The notes: a model not told the origin generated them from the letters alone. A DNA stretch of 64,000 nt from Vombatus ursinus (GCF_900497805.2 NW_020954585.1:43323256-43387255); one strand, 5' to 3'; counted from the stretch's first letter, positions 12,215-26,200 are shown. Numbers and translations are program-made.

Positions 12215-12635
12215 TGCCGCTCATGTAGGCGAGGGAATGCCCTCATGAAAGAAGCCTCGGAGGAGAAGATAATTTGTGTTGCCTTCAAACATCATCCCTA
12301 ACCTAAGCTGATGAATTTCTGACTGTCTCCTCTGGTCTCCCTCCCAGTACTAATATCATATTCCCATATTTTCAATTAGGTTTGAAGGACCACATATCTG
12401 AGAGCCCTTTTGGCCCCTGCCTACTTGCAATGAATCTGGACCCAGAGTAAGAGCAACCAGACATTCTTGGAACAATGGAAACTGCAGGAGTCTTGTGCTT
12501 GTCGTGTGACTCTCTGACATGTCATAACCTTTCTGGCCCTGAGTTTCCAGCATCTGTAAAATGGGAGGACTGAAGCAGAGGATCTGCTGCGGATAACGCA
12601 GGAAAAGTAACACACATTCTTCTCTCACTGTTGGT
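12215..12635. other. Unique sequence upstream of the ZNF764 promoter
   Basis: A MIR-like piece may sit at 12470-12570 ('tctctgacatgtcataacct'). Otherwise nothing is recognised. Composition shifts to GC-rich from about 12640. Confidence 0.4.
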
Positions 12636-12639
12636 CTTT

Positions 12640-15341
<2,702 letters not shown>

Positions 15342-16050
15342 CTGGCTAAGGACGATGGGAGAAACCAAAGGTCCAAAGATGGCTCAGGATTAGAGTCTGA
15401 AAGTACAGCCTAGGGACAGACATAAAACCTACTGCTCTTGCCTCCTCTGATGGTTTGAGAAAGCCAAAAAGTTGCACAATGGACAGAGTTGCTGCACCAA
15501 CTCCCTGAGGGCCTAATGAATGAGGATGGTTATCCTCCCCCTCCCTTTTGGAGTTTGTTGTTCAAGTAGTGTCTGACTCTTTGTGACCTTGTGGACCATG
15601 GCACACCAATATTGTTCATGGGGTTTTCTTGGCAAGGATACTAGAGTGCTTTACTATTTCCTTTTCCTGTGGATTAAGGCAAACAGAGGTTAAGTGACTT
15701 GTCCAGGGTCACACAACTATTAAGTGTCTGAGGCCAGATTTTAACTCGGGTCTTCTTGACTACAGGCCCAGTGCTCTATCCACTGAGCCACTTAATGGCC
15801 TGTCCTGGAGTTTACCATCCTTCAAAGTCACATCTCTGACTACTGCCCCTGTGCCAAAGGCTCCAGCTTTGGATGGCTACCTAGTATCCCTGAATTCTCA
15901 GTTTTGAGCCTGACCTTGTCTTTTCTCTTTCCTCAGTTGGTTCCTAGCAGGGAGCTTCCCTTCCCTTTGACTGCAGGAAGGTGTACATATATAGCTCCTG
16001 GCTGTGTCAGGGCCAGGACCTCCCTCCTTTGTACAGTGTAGGACAGTAAA
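15342..16050 (+). other. ZNF764 3' UTR with AGTAAA poly(A) signal
   Basis: Following the TGA at 15339-15341, sequence homologous to the tail of the relic at 4230-4605 runs to an AGTAAA at 16045-16050. No AATAAA lies nearby. An antisense SINE has inserted inside this 3' UTR. Confidence 0.55.
15555..15805 (-). mobile_element. SINE with BovB/RTE-like 3' end, antisense
   Basis: It begins with the tail 'gttgttcaagtagtgtctga' and 'ctctttgtgacc', passes through 'aagtgacttgtccagggtca' and ends with the tRNA-like head 'gctctatccactgagccac'. It lies within the ZNF764 3' UTR and is absent from the matching region of the relic at 4.4 kb, so it arrived after the duplication. Confidence 0.8.
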
Positions 16051-16059
16051 GGAGTTTTC

Positions 16060-16780
16060 CTAAGAACTGCCTCTGTGTCTTGATAGTATCGCTGGGGATC
16101 TGAGTTTATTCCCTCCCCCACCCACCCCCTTCAATCAGACTTGTGTTTTATATATTTTTCCTCCTTACTGCAGCAGGAATGGGAGAATGTTAGAAAGGAT
16201 AACCTTTTAAGGTAGAGATGGAAACAAAAAACCCTCCTAACCCCTTTAGTATCATACCCAACTGAATACTTAATTTGGAAAGGGAGATAGAGGAGACTGA
16301 GTTTTGGGCTAACACCTGAGAATTTTAAAGTTCACCTGAACAGAAAATTGGGAGTTTAGGCAGTAGAGGGACCTGGGTAAGGAAGGAAGAGGCGTAGCTT
16401 GTCCTTCCTCCAGCCTCTAGAACCAGTTCTCTACCATACTCGATGCTGTCCCAAGAGCTTAAGGCCCTCAACACCAGATTCTGAGAACCAACCTAGAATG
16501 CAGCCCAAACTTAAACCAGTCCAGACTCATGGTAGATAGAACATAGGGCCCACATTCAGACTGGCTGCTTAATTGGCTGATGAACCATTTTTCTCCCTGA
16601 ACACAAACATTTACCAGTAGCCAGAAGCCCAGTCATGTCACACTCTTTATCCTATGATGCTACCTCCTAATGTTGAATCCATAGCTCATGGGTGAACACC
16701 TGTTAGTGTAGTACTCTAGGTCTTTCTCACCTGCTCCCCCTTTAACATAATGATTAGGATTGAATCCAAACTCCAGCATT
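16060..16780. other. Intergenic, nothing recognised
   Basis: Unique-looking sequence downstream of ZNF764. No conserved frame, RNA gene or clear repeat. Confidence 0.45.
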
Positions 16781-17041
16781 AGATACTTCTACCCAAGGAA
16801 TAGACAGCATCTCCTTTACACTGACATGATACTGGCTTTTGAAGCATGTAAGTTTGTGAGAGATTTTCCCTGGGGGCCATTGCACTGAACTGTGGAATGA
16901 TAAATGTCTTATCCACCAAATCCAACAGAGATCTCACCAGCATGAATTTCTGCATCCAGCCAACTGGCACCTGGCAGTCACTGTTCATGCATGAATTCCC
17001 AGATCCCCTTTAAAAAGCCATACATGGTCTATCTTCTAATG

Positions 17042-17182
17042 CAGGGGTGGGGAACCTGTGGCCTCAAGGTCACATGTGGCCCTCTTAAGTCCTCAAGTGT
17101 GGTCCTTTGACTGAATCCAAACTTCACAGAACAAATCACTTGAGGACCTAGAGGGCCACATGCCAGTTCCCATCATACCAGG
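17042..17182. mobile_element. hAT-type MITE
   Basis: The left end is caggggtggggaacctgtgg. Near 17155-17176 'gggccacatgccagttccc' is its imperfect inverted counterpart. About 140 bp, with no coding capacity. Confidence 0.65.
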
Positions 17183-17539
17183 CAAGGGGATACATCTAGA
17201 GACCCTTACTTCCTTTATTTTCCCACAAAGCTCTCCATTCCCCTAGAGCTCCAAATGATACATAATGCTCCAATGGTTGGACCCATCTACACTTGACGGT
17301 TTTCTCTGAGTAGAGCCTCTTGCTGTCTCTTCTCCAGGTATGTTTTCTAGTGCAAAAAGAGAGCAGGGTTCATACAGAATCCTTTCTTATATTCAGTGGG
17401 GTTTCTACCTAGTATAGACACATTTATGCAGAACAAGGGCCAAGCTGACCCAAAACCCAGCCACACACCCCAATGCTACATCTTCCCTGTAGACCAGTGA
17501 CTAGGCCTGGAGGTGAGGTCCTCCCAGACTTGCTGCTTT

Positions 17540-18080
17540 GCTAAGACTTTGTGCCACTGTGAACACACCTGTGCTGGAGGAGGATGAGCTTACCCCCAAA
17601 GTATTTCCTATAGTTGAGACATCTGTAGGCTTTTCTGCCTCTGACTGCAGTGACACTGTTATTGACAAGATTGGTTAGAAACTTCATATGATCTAGCTCC
17701 CTCATATGGGGAAACTGGTGCTGAAGCAACTTAGAAGCCTTTGTCACTCAGGACTCATGTAGGGCTTCTTTCTGATCAGGCGTATGGCTAAAGGTCTTGT
17801 TACAGAACAGGCAGGACTATGATTATTCCCCAATGTGGGTTATCTTATGTATGATATTAACATTCTGCGAAAAGCCCTTAGGGTAATCTGACCACTACTA
17901 GGATTTCTAAACCATTTGGATATACTGGTAGGCGATTGGGTATGAGTTCTGTAGGAAGTTATTCCCAAAGTCAGAGTTTTTATAGGGTTTCTCATCTGTG
18001 TGGGTTCTCTGATGCTTGCTGAATGACCAAGTAAGAACTTTGGACAAAATCCTTTCCAAAAACCCTACAGCCTCTTGGAT
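17540..18080 (-). pseudogene. Decayed C2H2 zinc-finger array, minus strand
   Basis: Reading the minus strand, successive pieces look like mutated C2H2 fingers. Near 18010-18065 DNA encodes a CGKDFVQSSYL-like start and an RTHTDEKP-like linker. Near 17930-17995 EKPYKNSDFGNNFLQNSY. Near 17840-17890 FSQNVNIIHKITHIGE. Near 17795-17830 CLFCNKTFSHTPDQKE. Near 17560-17640 RKAYRCLNYRKYFGG then LLQHRCVHSGT. Zinc ligands and frames are frequently lost, so no working protein is possible. It points opposite to ZNF764 and ZNF768 and sits between them. A link to ZNF747 is only positional. The upstream part may extend further right, and the KRAB region is not recognised. Confidence 0.7.
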
Positions 18081-18129
18081 GTCTAAAGACAGAAAAGGTG
18101 TCCCTGTTTAATTTCTGAAACAATATAGA

Positions 18130-18323
18130 CAGGGTATCCCAAAAGTCTTAGTGCAGTTTAAAGCTATTAAAGTTTCAACTAAATCATCTTTAATCTCTGT
18201 GTCCTTGCCAAGTTCATCTTCTATTTGAGAGTTAAACATATTGGAAAGCTGGAAACACTTTGATGAAACATTGTTGTAAATTTTAATAGCTTAAAATGGA
18301 AGTATGACTTTTGGGACACTATG
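18130..18323. mobile_element. Mariner-type MITE
   Basis: The ends are inverted copies: cagggtatcccaaaagtctt at 18130 and gacttttgggacactatg at 18306-18323, each followed inward by a 'agctattaaa' / 'tttaatagct' pair. The 'ggtatcccaaaag' end is typical of mariner-derived elements. About 194 bp, non-coding. Confidence 0.75.
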
Positions 18324-18679
18324 TCCCCTGACCTGGGATTTTCTTTGAAAATGTCCCTATGCCCTGGCCTTTCCCATTTGGGGTTCTCATTCTTACTCTC
18401 AGTCCCAATGGTAAGAAAGGGAGAATCCAGATGCAAGCCACTTCAGAAACAATCTTCTAGCTTTTCCCTTTCTTTTTGAGCTTCTTTTCCTAGGCATCCA
18501 GGCTAAAAAAGCAGCAAGAAGAATGATTCAAGAGTCTCTATTTAGTACAGCAAGGGTAAGCCTACCCTGAATGGTTCCTACCACACAAACAATCCATTCT
18601 CAACAGGGCATGGTGGGCAAGTGCTAAAGGGTCTCCCTTCAGTTCTAGAGACCTACATTTCACCTCTCAATTTCCCTGA

Positions 18680-18900
18680 CAGCAGTGGTACAAGAGTATA
18701 AAGAAAACTAGATTTGGAGTCAGGAGACCCAGGTGTGAATCCTGATTCTGACACTTGGTTTTCCAAGTGTTTGTGGACAATGTTCATGGACATGTTGTTT
18801 CCTCATCTAAAAAACAGGAATAACACGCACAACCTACCTTGCAGGGTTGTGGCAAAATACTTTCTAAATCTTTAAACATTACTGAAACATGAAGGTTATT
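18680..18900 (+). repeat. MIR-type CORE-SINE
   Basis: 'ggagtcaggagacccaggtg', 'cctcatctaaaaaacaggaa', 'accttgcagggttgtggcaa' are in sense MIR order. Confidence 0.65.
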
Positions 18901-18909
18901 ATCAGATGC

Positions 18910-19715
18910 TTTACCCTCATCACTTCTCACTTACATCATTGCAACTGCCTGTTAAATGGACTTCCTGCTTCCAGTCTCTCCCCTTTCCAATCTTTTTTCC
19001 CTATGGAATCTTCCTAAAGCACAAATCTAACCATGTCATAGGATCATAGATTTAGAGCTGGAAAGGACCTAGGAGATCAATCTAGTTCTTCTCTCCCCCC
19101 TCACCCCTCACTTATTTTACAGATAATGAAATTTACCCAGTAAGGAGAAATAATTTGCCCAATGTCTCATGGGTAGTAAGTGGCAAACTGGTGATTTGAA
19201 CTCTGGTCCTCTGACTCCAAATCAAGTTTTCTTTCATCCACCATGTTGTATTTTCCTCTACTCAGGAACCTTCAGTGGCTCCCTACTGCCTTTAGCATAT
19301 AATATATACATTCCCTAGCTTGCTATTTAAAGCTCTTTACAATCTGCCTCCAATGCACCTATGTACACTTATTAGGCATTATACTCCTTCATGGACTCTA
19401 CTTCCAAGTGAACCGACCTACATTCTACTTTCTCCATCTCCTGCCTCCTTGCCTTCGTCCACACTGTCCCCTGGGCCTCTTAGAATCCTCCCAGTCACCT
19501 CCTCCATGAAGACTTTCTTATCCTCTTATCCTCCCTTTCAGTATTCTCTTCCACCTCCTGGAATTATCAAGCATACTGATCTGTTGACACACTGCATCTA
19601 CCCTATTACTCCCCTAGAATGTAAGTTCCTGGAGGGCAAGTCCTGTTTATTGTTTAGTCTCTGTACTCCCAGTGCCTTAAACACAGTAGGTGCCTAATAA
19701 CACTTGTTAACTTGG
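18910..19715 (+). mobile_element. L2 LINE 3' end, split by a MIR
   Basis: L2-type text runs from 'catcacttctcacttacatc' to the diagnostic end 'ctggagggcaagtcctgttt' and 'acacagtaggtgcctaataa'. An antisense MIR occupies about 19035-19240. The 125-codon + frame at 19320-19697 is L2 3' UTR and not a gene. Confidence 0.7.
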
Positions 19716-19883
19716 ACTTTTGCCCAGTTCTCTCTGGTTGTGATTTTGACAGGACCCCAGCTACCTCCACTCCCATTCCCCGACCTAATTAATTTGTCTG
19801 GATACGAGATCTGGGACGTTCTTCGCTACAGGAAAAGAAAAGGCCATATTTTCCTCCTTCTCCACCTTTCCCTAAACTTAGGT

Positions 19884-20112
19884 GTGGGGCAGCCAGGTGA
19901 GGCAGTGGATAGAGCACTGGGCCTGGAGTCAGGAAGATCTAAGTTCAAACCCGGTCTCGGACACTGTGTGGGCAAGTCACTTAACCCCTATTTGTCTCAA
20001 TTCCTCGTCTGTAAAATGGGGTCACACTAGATAAGGAAATGGCAAATCACTCCAACTATCTTTTCCATGAAAACCCCTGAACTGTGGGACACGACTAACT
20101 ACCAAACAACAA
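19884..20112 (+). mobile_element. SINE with BovB/RTE-like 3' end
   Basis: The tRNA-like head 'gcagtggatagagcactggg' is followed by the CORE region and the 'ggaaatggcaaatcactcca' tail, ending 'acgactaactaccaaacaac'. The copy is diverged. Confidence 0.75.
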
Positions 20113-20279
20113 CAAACCCAGGCGCCCTGTTCCCCCCTCCCCCGATACACTCACCTCTCAGCGACCCATTTCCCCCCGGATCCTTTACCCCTTTGGCAAA
20201 GAATGTCAGAGAGGGGAAAGAGGAAGGGGAAAGGAAACTGAGCACCTAGGAATCCAGAGATTTAGACCAAGCTGGGGGA

Positions 20280-21960
20280 GGGGGAGGGAGGGGGAAGCGG
20301 GAGGGTCGATGGACGAGACAGGAAGCGGAAGGAAGAGTTCGGTGCCCCCCCCCCCCGTCTAGGTCCTCTCTAGGATCTCCTGGCTATAGAAGGTGGGACA
20401 CGTTAACCCCTTAGCGTCTGGAACCCGTGGGCATCCTGAGAAGGGTCTCAAGGTGTGGGTGAGTGGGAGTGGGGAACGGGGAGGTGTGGGGCGGGACTTG
20501 GGGAACGCAGAGGAAAGGGGTAGTCCCTTAATTTGTCAGATAGGGAGAAAAACCGAGGCGGAAAGGGTAGGGACCACTTAAGGAACCCGAAGGACCGCAG
20601 GAGGTCTGGGGCTCCCCCCAAAGCCCTTCGCGGGAGCTGGAAAACCCCGCCCCGCGAGAGCCTTCGGGCCAATCAGGCTCCGCTGGAGGATCCTCGCGCC
20701 TGGGAGCGACGGTTAACGCCCCCACGAGCAAGAGGGAAAGGGGCGGGGAGAGAAGAAAATGGGCGGGGCATCAGAGCCATGAGACCAATGGCTGGCCCCC
20801 TTCTCATGAAGGAAGGCGGTGCCTCCAGGCCATCCAGCTCGCTCCGCCCCTGCGGCGGAGCCGTCTCCTTGGCAACGATCCTAGACTGGAGGGAGGGGCA
20901 GGCTGTTGGAGGGGTGGAATGAGGGCTGTGAGAGGGGATGAGCGAAAGGAGGGGTGGGGGGGCCCCGGGTGAGTCTGGGGGGCCTGGGTCTGAGCTGTGT
21001 TCACTAGCGGGGGAGGCATGAAGGGGCTCTCCCCACGGCAAGCGGGGGACTCCGCTGACCGCCACGCCACTCCCGAGCTCCGCTGGAAGGCCGGAGGAGG
21101 CGCGTCGCGGAGATCTCGCCGTCTCCGGGTCAGAGGGAAGGGGCGGCGGCGGAGTTTGATCGCTGAGCCAGAGCCAGAGCACGAGCCCGTAGGGCAAGCC
21201 GCCCCCCGCCTCGCCGTGCCTAGAGTCTGGGGGCTGCTGCTCCGGAGCTCCGGGGCACGCTTGCACGGACCGAGAGACCAGCAGACAGACGGGCAGACAG
21301 CCGGCCTAGGCTCTGGGACGGAGCGTCCAGGCCACTATCCCTGCCCCACGCAGGAGCTGCTGCTGTTCCTTCAGCACCTGCTCAGGCTCGCACCCCGGGG
21401 CCCGGGGCTTGGTCGGCCCTGCACAGGGTTAATGCCACCGAGTCGCACCTCCGCGGCATCCTAGAGCGGCAGCGGCGCCAGCCTAGCGGGGAGCTGGCCG
21501 ATCACGGACACTTCCTGTGCAAGGGGCGGGGGGAGGGGGCTGGGCAGCCGCAGCCCAGCAAGGGGCTGGGGAGCCGGGCCACCAACACCTGGGTCCCAGG
21601 AAGGGTGTCTAGGGGCCGGAGGGCCGTCGATTCTCGGGTTCAGGCGGCCTAGATTCTGAAAGGGGACGGGGGCCTTGGGAGGAAAGTGGGAAAGAGTGAG
21701 CTGGGGGGAGGAGGGGGAGGGGAGGGGGGCGGGGCTCCGGGGAGGGAGAGCTGGAGGCCTGGGGTCAAGACATCTGGATTCTGGGAAGGGGAGCGGGGCC
21801 CCAGAGGCGCGCGCACACGCACCCGCTCCCGCGCCTACCCGGGGCTGCGGGGAGCCCGCCGCTCAGGTGACTCTTCCCGGACCGTGGGGGCACCCGGGGC
21901 TCACGCCGAGGGGGAGCTCAAACTTGGAGGGCTGGAGAGGGAAAATTACTCTTGTTCTTC
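20280..21960 (+). promoter_or_regulatory. ZNF768 CpG-island promoter and 5' UTR region
   Basis: About 1.7 kb is GC- and CpG-rich. It contains a CCAAT box (ggccaatcag, about 20668), and ggcaac at about 20871 beside gtctcc as a possible RFX X-box-like site. A good acceptor (ttctccag, ending 21965) lies 28 bases before the ZNF768 ATG, so at least one upstream non-coding exon is likely. Large frames on both strands here (for example 197 codons at 20673-21266 minus) are proline/serine/arginine-rich without domains and are best explained by GC content. Confidence 0.65.
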
Positions 21961-21993
21961 TCCAGAGGCTTCCCTCGGCTCCTGATTTCTAAG

Positions 21994-23483
21994 ATGGAGC
22001 AAGAGGCCAGGCCGTGGGGCCTAGATCCCCAGAGTCCCGAAGAGATGCAGAGCCAGAGAGGCACCCCCACAGGTGAGAGGCGCGGGGCCCTCCAGCTTGG
22101 AGCTCTGCTGATCGGGAGGGAATACCTGGAATGGGGGAGGACGCCTGCTGTTGCAAGGGTGGGAGAGAAACGAGGGCTGAGATAGAGTAGAGAGTGTTGG
22201 GGAGATGAGGTTCAGACTCCACTTTTCTTTCCACAGGCAGCGAGTGTGGCAGACGGAAGAGTGTGAGTGAGAATGAGGAAGAGATTCCTCATCAAGAAGA
22301 CTCTGAGAATGAAGACGTTGAAGAGATACCCTTTGGAGTTGAACCTCAGAGTCCAGGTTTTGATGAAATTGCTGAGATGCCCCTGAGCCCTGAGGAAAAG
22401 GATCCTCTTGAACTCTCCCTGGAGGATGATCCCCTGGACTCCTACACTGAAGGGTATGAGGATCAACCCCCTAGGGACCTGCCACTGGGGACCACATTTG
22501 AGATGCCCTCAGGGACCCTGCTCACTGACCCCCGGTTTGAGATACTTCAGGAGAACCCTCTCAACCTCACCGAGACCATCCACAGCCAGTCTCGGCGTGG
22601 TGGGGGCCCTCGAGGTCAAGGTAGGCAGCCCCCACGTCCCAATATTTGTGGTATCTGTGGGAAGAGCTTTGGGCGGGGCTCCACACTGATTCAACACCAG
22701 CGCATCCACACAGGAGAGAAACCTTACAAGTGTGAAGTATGTGGCAAAGCCTTCTCACAAAGCTCTGATCTCATCAAGCATCAGCGTACACATACAGGTG
22801 AACGGCCATATAAGTGCCCCCGTTGTGGCAAGGCCTTTGCTGACAGCTCCTACCTGCTCCGCCACCAGCGGACCCACACAGGCCAGAAGCCCTATAAGTG
22901 CCCATACTGTGGCAAGGCCTTTGGCGACAGCTCCTACCTCCTGCGCCACCAGCGCACCCATAGCCATGAGCGACCCTACAGTTGCCCAGATTGTGGCAAG
23001 TGCTACAGCCAGAACTCATCCCTTCGCAGCCACCAGCGTGTCCACACAGGCCAGAGGCCCTACAGCTGTGGCATATGTGGCAAGTCCTTCTCCCAGCGCT
23101 CAGCCCTCACCCCTCATGCCCGAAGCCACACCCGAGAAAAGCCCTTCAAGTGCCCTGAGTGCGGGAAACGCTTTGGCCAGAGCTCTGTGCTTGCCATCCA
23201 TGCCCGCACCCACCTACCTGGCCGAACCTACAGCTGCCCTGACTGTGGGAAAACCTTTAATCGCTCTTCCACCCTGATTCAGCACCAGCGGTCCCATACG
23301 GGTGAACGGCCCTATAAGTGTGCTATCTGTGGAAAGGGTTTTTGCCGTTCCTCCACTCTCCTGCAGCACCATCGTGTCCATAGTGGTGAACGGCCCTACA
23401 AGTGTGACGACTGTGGCAAGGCCTTCTCACAGAGCTCCGACCTCATTCGCCACCAACGGACGCATGCAGCTGGGCGGCGCTGA
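21994..23483 (+). CDS. ZNF768: C2H2 zinc-finger protein ZNF768
   Basis: A nuclear DNA-binding protein; in human it is reported to bind the core of MIR repeats and to associate with Elongator. Coding exons are 21994-22072 and 22237-23483. One base of codon 27 lies in exon 1 and two in exon 2, giving 441 aa against about 540 in human. The start [18 protein letters not shown] parallels the human MEREALPWGLEPQ start. Residues 1-160 are acidic and hold only two PQSP units ([17 protein letters not shown]) where human has a long heptad array. Ten C2H2 fingers (residues about 164-436) keep all zinc ligands and are nearly identical to the recalled human fingers, ending [10 protein letters not shown]. 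The size difference therefore lies almost wholly in the N-terminus. An in-frame GTG at 22263 is not a start; the spliced ATG is supported by phase and homology. Confidence 0.95.
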
Positions 23484-24104
23484 CCATGGAACCCCAGGAA
23501 GCAGGAAGAGGGTCACATTGGGAGGGGGTGGGGATAAGCAGCCTAGAGACATGGGTAGAGTTTTTTTGGGGGGAGGGGGAAGGGAGAAGGGTTAGGGTCA
23601 GATATTTGGTTTCAGAAAAGGAAATTGAACACAAAACCTCTCTTGGAAGCTGGGGTAAAAAAAAAAAAAACTCTACGCTTTAGGAGAGGGAGCTAGGAAA
23701 GACGAATTGAGTATTCTGTCTTTTTCTGGGAAAATATCCCTGAAAAAGTTTTCAAATAAGGGGTAGGAGCCAACAGCCAAGAGCAGGCCTTCCCTGTGCC
23801 CTCTGAAAGTCTTTGGGAGAATCAGAGGAGAAGAATAGGCAGAGAGCTGACTGCCTACGCACCAGTGCCATCTGCTGGAATCCTGGAGATGGCGAATTGC
23901 TAGATGTAGGGGGATAGCTCGCTAGGTGGTTAGATAGAGTGGGAATTAGCTTAGTTGGGGAGCTCCCAGACCCACTAGGAGTCAGGGAGAGGGTGGGACT
24001 GAGGATTGGGGTGGGGATCCGGGTATCTGGAGTGGGCCTGGCCCCAGCATTCAGTCTGGGGTCTCCTCTGCCCCATCCAGCTGCATCATCACTGATTCAA
24101 TAAA
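23484..24104 (+). other. ZNF768 3' UTR and poly(A) signal
   Basis: A canonical AATAAA sits at 24099-24104, about 620 bases after the stop, with no repeat in between apart from a 14-base A run near 23660. The antisense SINE that follows lies outside the transcript. Confidence 0.75.
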
Positions 24105-24163
24105 AACATCAATATGGAAATAGAGTGCCTCAGCCTCATACATCCACCTTGGGTTAGGGTTTT

Positions 24164-24366
24164 TGTTGTTCAGTCATTTCAATCTTGTTGGCCTCTTTGT
24201 GACCTCATGTGGGTTTTTTGTGGCAAAGATACTGGAGTGGTTTGTCATTTCCTTCTCCAGCTCATTTTACAGATGAGGAATTCGAGCAAATATGGTTAAG
24301 TGCTACTTGAGGCTGGATTTGAATATAAGTCTTCCTGACTCCAGGCCAGGCTACTAGCTGCCCTGG
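24164..24366 (-). mobile_element. SINE with BovB/RTE-like 3' end, antisense
   Basis: The tail-first order reads 'gttgttcagtcatttcaatc', 'gatactggagtggtttgtca', then 'tgactccaggccaggctact'. The CORE part is shortened. Confidence 0.8.
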
Positions 24367-24942
24367 GTTCGGGCTAAGCTATCACTATCTTTTCCCCATC
24401 CTGATTGGCTCATTCCAGGTTAAACTCAAACTGCTTGGAAACCAGATAGAGCTACAGTAAAGAGACTGGTCAGAGAAGAGACAGTAATGCATACTTGTTC
24501 CACCCTAGCCAAACTGGCAAATGCCGTAGCAGAACTGCCTAGGAGAAGAATTGTGTAGTCTACTGTCTACTCTTTCCAGCTCCAATCTGATCCAAGTCCC
24601 TGATGGCTGGGGCCTCTGGGAATCTCTGCCCTGGAGAAGAAGGCTAAGTGAAGAGGTCTCATTGCCTGAGGCCCTTGGGCTAGGGAATGGTTGGCTTTGT
24701 TTTGTTTTCAAAGTGGAGAGGGGCCCTGCCCATTAGAAACACTTGGTAGAGTCTTCTGGCTGATTTTAGGTCTAGACTTGAATAAGTGTGGCTTCTGTAG
24801 GTTCTAGGACCCTAACTTCCTTCCCACTGACCCCTCCTTGTCTGCCCTGGCTCCTCTCACACGTTCCTATTCTCTCCTTTGTAGCATTTTGGCCTCCAGT
24901 TTTTCGAAACTGAGCCACTGTCTGGCTGCAACCTGGCCTTTA

Positions 24943-25180
24943 TTGTTGAGTTGTTTTAGTCATGTCTAACTCTCCATGACCCTATTTGGGGTTTTCTTGG
25001 CAAAGACACTGGAGTGGTTTGCCATTTCCTTCTCCAGCTTATTTTACAGATGAGGCAAATAGGGTTAAATGACTCGCCCAGGATCACACAGTTATTATGT
25101 GTCTGAGGCCAGGGATTTGAACTGAAGTCCTCCCAATTCCAGGTTTGGGGCTTTATCTACTTTGCTACCATAACATTGCC
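24943..25180 (-). mobile_element. SINE with BovB/RTE-like 3' end, antisense
   Basis: It shows 'tagtcatgtctaactctcca', 'cactggagtggtttgccatt', 'gactcgcccaggatcacaca' and the 'ctttatctactttgctacca' head. Confidence 0.8.
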
Positions 25181-25780
25181 CAGGAGAACAGGACCAGGGA
25201 GAGAGCTCTAACAGGAAGTGGGCATGCACTGTGACTTGTCTCTGGGTCCAAAAGTGAAGGTGGGGTAGGGAACTTCAAGGTGGTATTTTCATTCTGATTC
25301 ACATGCATTTGCTTATTTTTTCTTCCAAGTTGGGCTTCTTGTCTGGCACTACCAGCCTGGTGAGAGAGCACTGGGGCCGAAGTTCTGATAGTGTGGCCCT
25401 GCCCAACCCAACCCCTTTTCCTTTGGTTTCCCCAAAACTCTGAGTTGGGAAATCCTTGCTGTCAGGTGTCATTTGCTCTCTAGGTCTAGTATCTCCCCAA
25501 ATGAATAATGGAAGGATGAGAACACATTCACCTGGCTTCTGAGTTAACTCAAGTGATAGCCTTATACCTTTAGCTCCATAAGGCTAAGCAGACACACACC
25601 CCTCCACTATTAGTTTAAATCGCCATCTGCGGTTCCTTTTTCTTTCAGTAGGAAAAAATGATTTCCTAGCCAGTAAGGTGTGTCTGGAGGTAGGAAGGGA
25701 GGTCAGCCATGGGTAGAACCCCATCCCTGTAGAGAAACCCCAGGTATCACCTTGTGTGATAACAGAAAGTTACAGAACCC
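25181..25780. other. Intergenic between ZNF768 and ITGAL, nothing recognised
   Basis: Unique-looking sequence with no conserved frame. The 68-codon minus frame at 25165-25371 has no domain. Confidence 0.4.
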
Positions 25781-25784
25781 TATA

Positions 25785-26045
25785 ATGGTAGTTGTTCATC
25801 CTTCATTTTCAAAGAGGACTGATGACTTCAGGAGTCTTAAATTGCTCATTTGCTCCCTCTCTCTTCCAGAGTCATCAAAGTCCAGTGGAAGGACAAGAGC
25901 TCAGATGACTGACAATGGCCCAGGATTCAGTGGATGACCTTGGTGCTTTTTATGCCTGACACATGCCTTCATGGCCGTCATTGTTCTCATCCACTCATTC
26001 CTCCAGGGCAAGTCTTCACATGCTTGGGGTCGATATCTCCCTAAC
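25785..26045 (+). repeat. Unnamed marsupial interspersed repeat (tentative)
   Basis: Phrases such as 'cattttcaaagaggactgat', 'ggcccaggattcagtggatg' and 'agtcttcacatgcttggggt' recall a repeat common in marsupial genomes whose name I cannot give. No coding potential is seen. Confidence 0.4.
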
Positions 26046-26084
26046 TCTTGGGGTTTGAGGCCTGTCTGTTACCCTCGACACCTG

Positions 26085-26200
26085 TTTGAGGTATGTTTTG
26101 GGTATAGGTCAGTGTTATTTGACAAACCCTTCACTGATATGTTTCTTTTATAAGCTAACCAGAGGACAAAGAAAAAGACATTTAATTAAATAAGCATTAG
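26085..26200 (+). repeat. Left arm of a 116-bp long inverted repeat
   Basis: From tttgaggtat to taagcattag. The reverse complement of 27491-27606 matches over all 116 bp with about five mismatches. Confidence 0.85.

Noticed and set aside
19320-19697. A 125-codon proline/serine-rich frame
   Set aside because: L2 3' UTR text ending in the usual L2 tail.
20673-21266. A 197-codon minus-strand open frame in the ZNF768 CpG island
   Set aside because: Low-complexity Pro/Ser/Arg composition, no domain, overlapping frames on both strands. Expected from high GC.
20997-21464. A 155-codon + strand frame upstream of ZNF768
   Set aside because: Same compositional cause; it ends well before the ZNF768 coding exon and has no recognisable motif.
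22732-23277. A 181-codon frame inside ZNF768 exon 2 and its minus-strand partners
   Set aside because: Shadow frames of the repeated finger codons.
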